A stretch of DNA of 64,000 bases, from NCBI GenBank assembly GCA_000508305.1, contig CP006977.1:372001-436000 (forward strand), in the 5' to 3' direction. The position numbers and the translations under genes were made by a program. Shown here piece by piece: positions 28,672-36,023 of this stretch (position 1 is its first letter; each line of letters begins with the position of its first letter). The notes below the pieces were generated by a model. It worked only from the letters and a program-made list of their open reading frames with translations, made no database searches and was not told where the DNA came from. This DNA comes from Sulfolobus acidocaldarius SUSAZ (GTDB lineage: Archaea; Thermoproteota; Thermoprotei_A; Sulfolobales; Sulfolobaceae).

Positions 28672-29178
28672 ATGGAAATAACCGAGGATAGTAAGAGGAA
28701 AATCAATTATCAAATCAGGCTTGCGACATTATCGGACATAGACCAAATAATTAGGATAAATAGATCTGCACTACCTGAAAATTATCCATATTATTTTTTT
28801 GTTGAACACTTAAAGGAATATGGACAAGCATTTTATGTAGCTGACCTAGAAGGTGAGGTTGTTGGATATGTCATGCCGAGGATAGAATGGGGATTTAGTA
28901 ATCTTAAACACATTCCGTCTCTAGTAAGAAAGGGTCATATAGTGTCTATTGCTGTTCTTGAACCCTTCAGAAAGATAGGTGTCGGCACATCCCTTTTACA
29001 AAACTCTCTCAGAGCCATGAAAGATACATATAATGCTGAGGAAGTATATCTAGAAGTAAGAGTTACAAACTATCCTGCAATATCGCTGTACAAAAAATTC
29101 AATTTCAAAGAAGTTAAACTCCTTAAACACTATTATGCAGACGGAGAAGATGCGTACCTAATGGCTGCTCCTCTTTAA
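28672..29178 (+). CDS. ard1: protein N-terminal acetyltransferase Ard1 (NatA-like)
   Basis: A 168-residue GNAT enzyme close to the characterised S. solfataricus Ard1. Visible parts: substrate loop LPENYPYYFFVEHLKEYG, acetyl-CoA motif VLEPFRKIGVGTSLL (R-x-x-G-x-G/A pattern kept) and VRVTNYPAISLYKKFNF. It acetylates N-terminal Ser/Ala/Met, including that of Alba. The 3' end overlaps the convergent phosphoesterase gene by 21 bases. Confidence 0.92.
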   Translation: MEITEDSKRKINYQIRLATLSDIDQIIRINRSALPENYPYYFFVEHLKEYGQAFYVADLEGEVVGYVMPRIEWGFSNLKHIPSLVRKGHIVSIAVLEPFRKIGVGTSLLQNSLRAMKDTYNAEEVYLEVRVTNYPAISLYKKFNFKEVKLLKHYYADGEDAYLMAAPL

Positions 29179-29631
29179 AATAATCTCGTTCGTATTAGAA
29201 TCGTATATGACATAATACCCTTTTTCTGCGCTTCCAATAGATACTATTTTAGTTAAACCTATATTGTATATGTTCTGAGCTTCAGAGTGGCCATGAAATA
29301 CCATCTTTGGGCTATTGGTAAGTATTTGGTTTCTAACCATTAACGATCCGTACTCTAATCTAGGAGGAAAATGTGTAATAGTTATATTGGAAAAGTTAGT
29401 ACTAAAAGCAAGGAAGGAAGACTCTATTAATTTACCTGTATTTTTCAAATACTTCATTGTAGTTATGTTGTCCATCTCCCCTAAAATACCATAAAAATCT
29501 CTTAAAAATTGCGGACACTCTACATCACCTAAACCAACAACATAGTCCACATCCAGACTGTTTATTTTATCTATTAAGGAATTTTCACACGGAAGTCTGG
29601 TTATAAGTGCCATTATCGCCATAAAGAACAC
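29158..29631 (-). CDS. degenerate metallophosphoesterase
   Basis: 157 residues. Motifs II-V of the calcineurin-like fold can be seen: GLGDVECP, GEMDN (in place of GNHD), THFPPR and FHGHSEAQ. The N-terminal D-x-H motif, which supplies metal-1 ligands, is missing: the protein begins MFFMAIMALITRLPC. It is last in the CitG operon, and its 5' 47 bases overlap the CitG gene. Either an altered enzyme or an inactive regulator. Confidence 0.6.
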   Translation of the reverse strand: MFFMAIMALITRLPCENSLIDKINSLDVDYVVGLGDVECPQFLRDFYGILGEMDNITTMKYLKNTGKLIESSFLAFSTNFSNITITHFPPRLEYGSLMVRNQILTNSPKMVFHGHSEAQNIYNIGLTKIVSIGSAEKGYYVIYDSNTNEIILKRSSH

Positions 29632-30457
29632 CCAATCCGTGAATAGCTATACCCACTGCAACTATATCTGCCGTAGAGCCAGGATTATATCCCCTAGAGA
29701 CCAAATATTCGTCTAAAATACTCACCAATTTTTCATTACTTAAACATTGGCAAGCCAGTTTTGATACTTCCATGGCTATTCTTCCACCGTTTCTCCTAAA
29801 TATTAACCCATCTGGTAATTCACATAAAACCTTTAAAAATCCCAAAAGAATCCCTCTATCATACCCCTCCTGTTCAATGAGTTTTGCAACCCACAGAGAA
29901 TATTTATAGCCATCTAACATATTTCTAACTGCACTATCAAAGGCTGATATCTTAAGAATTTCAAATAGAGAGAGATTATCATCTTGCTCTCTATAATCAT
30001 ATCCCCTGTCTAATTTACCCAAATAGCTTAGTTGCAATATTTCCAGAGTCATCTTAAAATACCTAGATTCAATACTATCCAATGACCTAATTAGCTGTGT
30101 CGCTCTAAAAATAAGCTGACCAATGGAGTCAGTTGAAGAGGAAGAATATGCTAAGGGTAGAAGTTGCATAGCAGTACCTAATATGGAAAAATTAACGTGC
30201 AGCGTTTTACTAATTTTAGCCATCATGTACAAAAGATCATACAATGGCTTTTCCTGTGAGCTACCCCTTATACAAGCGGTTTTATAATAATTTGTTGAAA
30301 GTAATGCAGACTTTACAAGGTCTGAGAACTTGACACCTTTAATATCTCTTGTTCTTGAAGCGTTTCCAGGTTTGTAATGTAATGCTTCTAAGACAGTGGC
30401 GTTAGAAAGGATAAATGCTACTTTCTCACAGTATTCTCCTGACTCTCCCTCCAACAT
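29585..30457 (-). CDS. CitG/MdcB-like triphosphoribosyl-dephospho-CoA synthase family protein
   Basis: A 290-residue helical protein. Similarity to CitG/MdcB shows at LEALHYKPGNASRTRD (PKPG-type loop), PDGLIFRRNGG (matching D-T-N-x-x-H-R-G-G) and YNPGSTADIVAV near the C terminus. CitG joins ATP and dephospho-CoA to make the citrate lyase prosthetic-group precursor. No citrate lyase or malonate decarboxylase gene is in the window, so the product and acceptor are unknown. It overlaps the nucleotidyltransferase gene by 32 bases. Confidence 0.7.
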   Translation of the reverse strand: MLEGESGEYCEKVAFILSNATVLEALHYKPGNASRTRDIKGVKFSDLVKSALLSTNYYKTACIRGSSQEKPLYDLLYMMAKISKTLHVNFSILGTAMQLLPLAYSSSSTDSIGQLIFRATQLIRSLDSIESRYFKMTLEILQLSYLGKLDRGYDYREQDDNLSLFEILKISAFDSAVRNMLDGYKYSLWVAKLIEQEGYDRGILLGFLKVLCELPDGLIFRRNGGRIAMEVSKLACQCLSNEKLVSILDEYLVSRGYNPGSTADIVAVGIAIHGLGVLYGDNGTYNQTSV

Positions 30458-31340
30458 TTCTATCGCCCACTATTACTTGATTGGAATTTTCACATTTCAC
30501 GAGTAAGCCATCAACTTCTATTTTTCTCGAGGAGTATAATAGATAAGAATATATGCCCTCATATGAAACTAAATAGTCTACTTTTTCATCGCCTTCCACA
30601 TGATATAGACTCACTTTAGAAGGGTAAAATAATGCTTTGCAATCAGGTTCTATTTCAGCCTTAATTTTAACTCTTTTACGAGTAGGAAGACACACATCTT
30701 CACAATATCTTTGAGGTTTGTCATCTACAAATAAAATAGAATATTTTACGTTATTGTAATATTTGCCCCTAATTTTTCTAGTATATAATTTTTTAACCAA
30801 GTCTAATTCTAAGCCGTAATTCTTACTGGTTTCATAAATCCATTCCTCATCATCATTAAAACCTTCAAAACTTTCAATCACATCTAATGATTCTTTACAT
30901 CCATATATTACGATATCTAGATCAGAGAGTTCATGATAGGTGTTTGTAAGTAAACTGCCAGAGACTCCTAATCTAGATGTATGAATGTACTGCATTATTT
31001 CGAGGAGTGTAAGCTCTTGCTTACTCTGTGAGGGATGCTTTAATATTTCCCTTATTTTCTCTTCAGGCTTGAGGTGATTAGAAATTGCTGATTTTCTTAA
31101 TATAGGAAAACTAACACCATAACAACACTCATGGATAAACTCCTGTTTTACTTTTAGGACGTTATGAATTCCATAATATTTTAAAGCTCTCTCATATCCT
31201 TTCCATAATCCCTTACCAGTAAAAACGTACTTCAATATCGCGTAAATATATCCAAAGGGATTAATATTACTGTACACGTAGTATATGTTATTATCTCTGT
31301 CTAGTACTAGATCCTTGTCAAGGAAATAATCTCTTCCCAT
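30426..31340 (-). CDS. predicted nucleotidyltransferase (pol beta-like fold)
   Basis: 304 residues. The nucleotidyltransferase motif GVSGSLLTNTYHELSDLDIVIYG is at about 121-143, with GS followed by D-L-D metal ligands; a later Asp (LELDLVKKLY) may be the third. The N-terminal part and a long C-terminal domain are unfamiliar, close to the archaeal COG1665 type. In the CitG context it might play the part CitX or MdcG plays in bacteria, which is inference. Overlaps the DUF1464 gene by 34 bases. Confidence 0.65.
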   Translation of the reverse strand: MGRDYFLDKDLVLDRDNNIYYVYSNINPFGYIYAILKYVFTGKGLWKGYERALKYYGIHNVLKVKQEFIHECCYGVSFPILRKSAISNHLKPEEKIREILKHPSQSKQELTLLEIMQYIHTSRLGVSGSLLTNTYHELSDLDIVIYGCKESLDVIESFEGFNDDEEWIYETSKNYGLELDLVKKLYTRKIRGKYYNNVKYSILFVDDKPQRYCEDVCLPTRKRVKIKAEIEPDCKALFYPSKVSLYHVEGDEKVDYLVSYEGIYSYLLYSSRKIEVDGLLVKCENSNQVIVGDRNVGGRVRRIL

Positions 31341-32209
31341 CCCTTTAGCCTCACATGTGATAATGGAGTACCTGCACTTTTAAGGAAATCTATATATTTC
31401 CTGTAGATTCCACCATAGAGAGAATTTGCTATGTAAGCTGAACCAATTGCTGATTCTTTAAAAGAAAAAGAAAATTTCTTACCAAAATCTACATCCCACT
31501 TTCTCTTGCCAGAAACTATTATTGGGAGATTGTATTTAGATGAATACCATTCAGAAATTATCCTGATTATTTCTACTCCTCTTTCCCAGTTACCTCCTGA
31601 ATAAATTGTCTCCTTTGAAATTTTAGCGTACTTGCATAATAAGTATGCGATTTCTCCGTCTAAAAAACCAGCAGAGGAGAAACCAGGTAGTATAGTCCCC
31701 CCAAACCCATCTGTAATCTCGCCATTTCGAACTACCAGTATAGAGGAGAAATTAGAACCAATTTCTACTAGCACAAAATTATCGTACATTGTCCTGTAAA
31801 AGAACGCTGAGGCTACCTTATCTGCTGTTCCCATATCTATTACGTTTATCTTTCTATATACAGGTACTGAGTCTAACTCTATCACTCCTGGGATTGTAAA
31901 CCCATTGAAAATATATGCTTTTGAGGATCTTATGAAGTTCCTTAAGTGTCCCTCTTTCTCAGGATCAGCAAGTGTTAATAGAAAAATTTCCTTATCAGTG
32001 AGATCAGTAATTTTCTTAAACGGTAAGCCATGACCCGATGGCATTGCAACAGCTACAGGTCTTTCATCTAACAAATATCTAAGCAGAGAATAAGAAGCAT
32101 GCTTCACTAAGTCTGTAGGTATCTCAATTTTCCTGGAAATATTTCCGGTTTCGGTTACAGATATGGCTTCATAAGTCCTACTCCCGGGGTCAATTCCAGT
32201 AAAAATCAT
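31307..32209 (-). CDS. DUF1464 ASKHA-fold protein (kinase-like)
   Basis: A 300-residue protein of the acetate kinase/Hsp70/actin fold. Phosphate 1 loop FTGIDPGSRTYEAISV, a second Gly/Asp motif INVIDMGTADKVASAFF (about 119-135), VLVEIGSNFSSILVV and the adenosine motif IIVSGKR are seen. DUF1464 proteins are archaeal and have been guessed to be acyl kinases; no function is established. Four-base overlap with the gene upstream. Confidence 0.75.
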   Translation of the reverse strand: MIFTGIDPGSRTYEAISVTETGNISRKIEIPTDLVKHASYSLLRYLLDERPVAVAMPSGHGLPFKKITDLTDKEIFLLTLADPEKEGHLRNFIRSSKAYIFNGFTIPGVIELDSVPVYRKINVIDMGTADKVASAFFYRTMYDNFVLVEIGSNFSSILVVRNGEITDGFGGTILPGFSSAGFLDGEIAYLLCKYAKISKETIYSGGNWERGVEIIRIISEWYSSKYNLPIIVSGKRKWDVDFGKKFSFSFKESAIGSAYIANSLYGGIYRKYIDFLKSAGTPLSHVRLKGWEEIISLTRI

Positions 32210-32730
32210 GATACTTCTTGTATTTTTACCACCAATAAGTCCTTAATAATCCTTAGTTTCAAATTAAGTTCCGATGACACAATTTTAAATACCTGTTCAA
32301 AGTATTTTGCTTGTTCTTCGTTGTTAAACATCACATTAACCAGCTCAGGGTCTTTACCATGAAGATTTAGGAAAACCACCTTACCATCTAACAGTTTCAC
32401 TATGATATTAAGTATAAAGATAAATTCTGGTCTCTTAGAATCTACAATTCCCTCCGATTTAAGGTAATTGGAAATACTAATTCCTATTAACTTAGGATCA
32501 TATTTCTGGAACTCTATTTTTATAAAATCCCTGATGATAACATAAAATTTAATCTCTTCCATGAAGAAATTCATATTATCTATTCCTATTTTTTCGTAAA
32601 CTTTCTCTAATAGATCAATTGAATAGTTAGTAAGTTCATAAATAGATTTACCTGTAACTGTTGATAAATTTCTAATAAATTGATACTTCTCGTCAGACAT
32701 AAAGCAAGGTCGTCTACCCATTATATACAT
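32206..32730 (-). CDS. hypothetical protein (174 aa), CitG operon
   Basis: Unrecognised soluble protein. N-terminal region GRRPCFMSDEKYQFIRNLSTVTGKSIYELTNYSIDLLEKVY resembles a small basic RHH-like or helical domain. The rest is mixed alpha/beta with no catalytic motif. The start is Met1 or Met4. It overlaps the DUF1464 gene by four bases, tying it to that operon. Confidence 0.55.
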   Translation of the reverse strand: MYIMGRRPCFMSDEKYQFIRNLSTVTGKSIYELTNYSIDLLEKVYEKIGIDNMNFFMEEIKFYVIIRDFIKIEFQKYDPKLIGISISNYLKSEGIVDSKRPEFIFILNIIVKLLDGKVVFLNLHGKDPELVNVMFNNEEQAKYFEQVFKIVSSELNLKLRIIKDLLVVKIQEVS

Positions 32731-32770
32731 TACGGTTAATTCAATTATAAAAGATTTATCAATATAGAAC

Positions 32771-33427
32771 TTATATTCTTTTTACTACTATCTTAATCAA
32801 TTGTTCACTAGCAGATTTACCAATTATCTCAAAATTTAATTGATAGAAAAAGCTTTCTAAAGCATCTAACAATATATCATTTAAGTCCTTCGTCGCGCCC
32901 TGAATACTTATAGCCAAATCAAAGTTTGAACCATTTTTTGACACAATAACTATGGGATTGAGCCTAGATATATAAGGACCAAATTTTATAATAGTTTCTA
33001 AATCCTTCTCAGTCTCTATAACGTAATTCATGTTCTTTAGTATCCTTGAGAAGTTAAGAATTGATATTTTAATTGATTGATGTATATAATCTCTCAACTG
33101 TTGATTACTCTTCAATAACTCATTTACAGAAGTCAAAGGTATTGGAATATTACCACCCGGTGCATTTTCAGACGTGTAAGAAAAGTAAACTAAGGATATG
33201 AAATTAAACACTTCCGCGTCCTTGGATATTTTTAGAATGTCTACTACGTTCCATAAAATTTCCTCTAGTCCTTCTTTCCACCTATCCTCTGCCCTGAAAT
33301 TTCCATCCAAAGAAGTTGATCTAATAATCATCAATCTCAATAACTCAGATCTTAAAGTATCTATCAGTTCCTCTGATAACGGAACAACTTTCTTACTCTT
33401 TTTTCTCTCTTCCGCTCTCTTAACCAC
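32771..33427 (-). CDS. hypothetical protein (218 aa), first gene of CitG operon
   Basis: Unrecognised. Very basic N terminus (VKRAEERKKSKKVV), a helical middle section and a beta-rich C-terminal domain (RLNPIVIVSKNGSNFDLAISIQG). It resembles its downstream neighbour in general layout and could be a distant paralog, though I cannot align them with confidence. 40-base gap to the next gene. Confidence 0.55.
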   Translation of the reverse strand: MVKRAEERKKSKKVVPLSEELIDTLRSELLRLMIIRSTSLDGNFRAEDRWKEGLEEILWNVVDILKISKDAEVFNFISLVYFSYTSENAPGGNIPIPLTSVNELLKSNQQLRDYIHQSIKISILNFSRILKNMNYVIETEKDLETIIKFGPYISRLNPIVIVSKNGSNFDLAISIQGATKDLNDILLDALESFFYQLNFEIIGKSASEQLIKIVVKRI

Positions 33428-33721
33428 AAAAATAGATTGGGGTTATGATATATATGTTCTCTATCAGTGGCTGCCCACAAAATTAGATGTCACTCATCCA
33501 TTCGGCTCTTTGTCATCATCAAACATATATCACCACAAAATTATTTAAATTAAACCTAGTGGGCAAAACAGAGAAAAATTACCTGATAAATTCTGAGCTC
33601 ATCTACTTAATTAAGATAATGATTGATACAAAGTATAATAACACTATAATATAGAAGAAGATCCACATTTAAATACTTATACAATTTTTATATAAGAAAA
33701 ACTACTATCGAATACACAATA

Positions 33722-34096
33722 CTATAATGTTATAATATTTATTCCAGTAATTTTCTTTATATCTTCAAAGTCTTTATCATAAGTTATCAAAACCTCATTA
33801 TTAGACTTGACAATAGAAGCTATCAGAACATCAATATCTTCTTTTATCTTGCCCCGTGAAGCGAGTTCTCGATATATATCTGATGCAATCAAAGCTTCAC
33901 TAGCTGTAAAAGGATATATAACCATTTTTTCAATATGCTCTCTAACCTTATATCCAAACTTAGATCTTAGAATCTCATAGACGTTAAACACCGTTGTAGC
34001 TATCGTATCTTGAAACTCCTCAACTACTTTAAATGTGTTTTCGTCTCCTCTCATTACTCTTATTATAACATTCGAGTCAAGTATCACCATTTTCAA
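33722..34096 (-). CDS. VapC-type PIN-domain toxin ribonuclease
   Basis: A 124-residue PIN domain with all four acidic positions visible: Asp in VILDSNVII (residue 7), Glu in VFNVYEILRSK (about 42), Asp in EDIDVLIAS (about 94) and Asp in TYDKDFEDI (about 110). VapC toxins cleave tRNA or rRNA. It overlaps the antitoxin gene by 20 bases, the usual order. Confidence 0.85.
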   Translation of the reverse strand: MKMVILDSNVIIRVMRGDENTFKVVEEFQDTIATTVFNVYEILRSKFGYKVREHIEKMVIYPFTASEALIASDIYRELASRGKIKEDIDVLIASIVKSNNEVLITYDKDFEDIKKITGINIITL

Positions 34097-34325
34097 TAGC
34101 CCTAAACCTAAAACTCTTTCTGATATTCAATGTCTCATTAGCCATTTCCGTAGCCTCCTCCTCATTAAGAATTCCAAACATTTGGAGTAAAACATCTTTA
34201 TTCCCCTTTTTATTCTTGTTATAGAACTCAATTAGCTCATTTATAGTTTCACTGAAAGACCTACCCTTCTTTAATTTTGACAATTTATCATAAACATCAT
34301 CTGATATTGTAATGACTTTAGGCAT
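34077..34325 (-). CDS. VapB-type antitoxin
   Basis: 82 residues from ATG 34325 (MPKVITISDDVYDKLSKLKKGRSFSETINELIEFY), the DUF217-type archaeal VapB sequence, with a C-terminal toxin-binding tail rich in Glu and Asn. An ATG at 34349 is in frame, but a TATA-like TTAATATA about 27 bases before 34325 argues for leaderless use of the internal ATG. Confidence 0.8.
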   Translation of the reverse strand: MPKVITISDDVYDKLSKLKKGRSFSETINELIEFYNKNKKGNKDVLLQMFGILNEEEATEMANETLNIRKSFRFRAIENGDT

Positions 34326-34483
34326 AAATATATTTATACATGCATACATATATTAACTTTCGCCTAAAGTAAACTACGATCACTCTACTGTGTAGTAACA
34401 AAATTCTCTATTAGAGAGGGAGGATTAATAGCAATACAATATTTATCAGTGTATTTATGAGCAAAGTTTAGAGCTTATTATCA
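34326..34483. other. intergenic, no gene seen
   Basis: AT-rich sequence upstream of the vapBC unit. It holds the likely vapB promoter (minus strand, near 34345-34356) and otherwise no recognisable feature before the IS-end hairpin. Confidence 0.5.
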
Positions 34484-34532
34484 CCTGACTTCCTCCCCGC
34501 CTTGAAAGTCGAGGCTTTCCTCATCTTGTAAA
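34484..34532. repeat. IS200/IS605-type end hairpin, copy 2
   Basis: CTGACTTCCTCCCCGCCTTG then AAAGTCGAGGCTTTCCTC is a diverged copy of the block at 11601. The central hairpin has lost pairing (GCCTT/AAAGTC), indicating decay. It lies 200 bases before tRNA-Glu. Confidence 0.5.
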
Positions 34533-34738
34533 CAGGCTAAAGGAAGCCTTTGCTCGATATACTGGTTAGAACTGTTTCAGATCACTAAACGTAACTCTTA
34601 ATTAGTAATTTAAGAGTCGAATTTATTAATGAAATGTTTGCCTATAACAAATTTATGGAGAGAATGTAGAAGTTATTTATATCCAAACCTTTAACATAGC
34701 TTTAAATATCCCTTCTGAAATTTTATGATTTAGATTAC

Positions 34739-34829
34739 GCCGCGGTAGTATAGCCCGGTCAAGTGTAATGCGCCGATAGTATGCGGGCCTTTCGAGCCCG
34801 TGACCCGGGTTCAAATCCCGGCCGCGGCA
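34739..34829 (+). tRNA. tRNA-Glu (TTC) with a 16-nt D-arm insertion (probable non-canonical intron)
   Basis: Acceptor GCCGCGG/CCGCGGC, anticodon stem CGGGC/GCCCG with loop CTTTCGA and T-loop TTCAAAT are intact. Between D-loop ...GGTCAA and the 3' D-stem strand GTATG there are 16 extra bases, GTGTAATGCGCCGATA. A two-base GT ambiguity allows junctions from 21/22 to 23/24. Removing them restores a perfect cloverleaf. Crenarchaeal tRNAs are known to carry such introns outside 37/38. Confidence 0.9.
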
Positions 34830-35017
34830 CTACTTTTACATGAATTGAAAGTAATTCTCTCTTTATAGAACTTGACATAGGTAAATTTAACCAGTTAGAG
34901 TTGCAACTATTCGCTTTAAGGCAAAAATTATTAACCTCGGATTTACTCCATCAGCCAGACCAACAACCTGCCCAGTAAGCTATCTTAATTCTTCCTAAAC
35001 TTTCCTTAGCCTTCTTA

Positions 35018-35523
35018 TTAGATTTCAAAACCCTCAAATAAGCTTCCCTCTATCATCGTATATACTTTCGCATCACTAAACGCTTCTATAAGCTTCTTAT
35101 CATGGCTCACTATTATTCCTTCCTTTACGTTCTCCTTAATCACCTTAATTACATTTTCTCTTTTTCGTAGGTCCACATTCTCTATAGGCTCATCAAGAGT
35201 ACAGACTGTGGGTCTTGTAAAGAGAGCTAGAGCTAATGTAACTAGGGATCTTTGCCCTGTTGATAGCTTATATATATATGCTTATAAACCACTTTCTTGC
35301 TTTCTAAGGCTAACTTTTCCAGCAGTTCTAAAAAGTCTTTTAGATAGCCTTTCTTAAGCTCTGCAACTATCTTAGCAGTATCGAGAACTGTATTTCCTAT
35401 AGTGTAAACATCGGGTAAATTCATTGAGTACTCTAAGAGATTCCTTGCAGTTCTGACTTCTTTACCGTTTATTTTTATTGATCCACTATATGGGATTATA
35501 CCGGATATTGCCTTAAGCGGCAT
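35018..35523 (-). pseudogene. truncated, frameshifted ABC transporter ATPase
   Basis: Read on the minus strand the protein begins just after a lost Walker A (PLKAISGIIPYSGSIKINGKEV), continues to about 35262, then shifts frame at an AT-dinucleotide run. The second part has signature LSTGQRS, Walker B-like TVCTLDEPIENVD and the H-loop IIVSHDKKL, ending at 35018. The 5' third of the gene is absent. No promoter or start is evident. Confidence 0.7.
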
Positions 35524-35559
35524 AGTTTTTTATGTGAAATCAGTGGAATATTATTATGA

Positions 35560-35825
35560 ATGTCCTTAATCTTATGGTTCTTTTTATCCCACAACAACAT
35601 CCAAGCTAACATGATAGCGGAGCGAGCTAAGCTAATCTTTATTAGAGTGTAGACTGAACTTCTCTTTGAGCACTTGATAAGTAGCCTTGTGGACTTCTTT
35701 TACTAGTCCCTTTTCTGGCTTATTTTCCTTTAACCACTCAAGGACATAACGTAGACCCCTCTCATACCCCTCAACTAGAGTGAATAGGGATGGAGTAGTG
35801 GGGGAACCATAAGGGTGAATGTAAC
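35560..35825 (-). pseudogene. decayed N-terminal fragment of an IS200/IS605 TnpB
   Basis: On the minus strand the frame gives HPYGSPTTPSLFTLVEGYER and YVLEWLKENKPEKGLVKEVH, then YQVLKEKFSLHS, a pattern seen at the start of Sulfolobus TnpB/OrfB proteins. A stop follows at 35632, and after a frame change KISLARSAIMLAWMLLWD continues the likeness. There is no catalytic RuvC part. The IS-end-like hairpin at 35901 lies on its 5' side. Confidence 0.5.
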
Positions 35826-35900
35826 TCTGATTCCTAACCCACCTTTAGTAGCTCCCCTACCCACAGGTAGAAGGTATTTGGGCGACTTAAAAACCTTTTA

Positions 35901-35944
35901 TCATCCCCGCCCTGAAGGGCGAGTCTTTCCTCAATTTGTAAAAT
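35901..35944. repeat. IS200/IS605-type end hairpin, copy 3
   Basis: CCCCGCCCTGAAGGGCGAG with the following CTTTCCTCAATTTGTAAA matches the other two copies. The hairpin core is intact. Located between the TnpB relic and the ATPase gene. Confidence 0.55.
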
Positions 35945-36023
35945 GTTGGCATTACCCATATGCATCATTTAGGTTTAGCATAACGAACTTCTTGTTGCCA
36001 TGTCATTCATGTTCTGAGTAAGC

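Noticed and set aside
35815-36021. 68-aa plus-strand ORF over the hairpin
   Set aside because: Runs through the IS-end hairpin and opposite the TnpB relic; no coding character.
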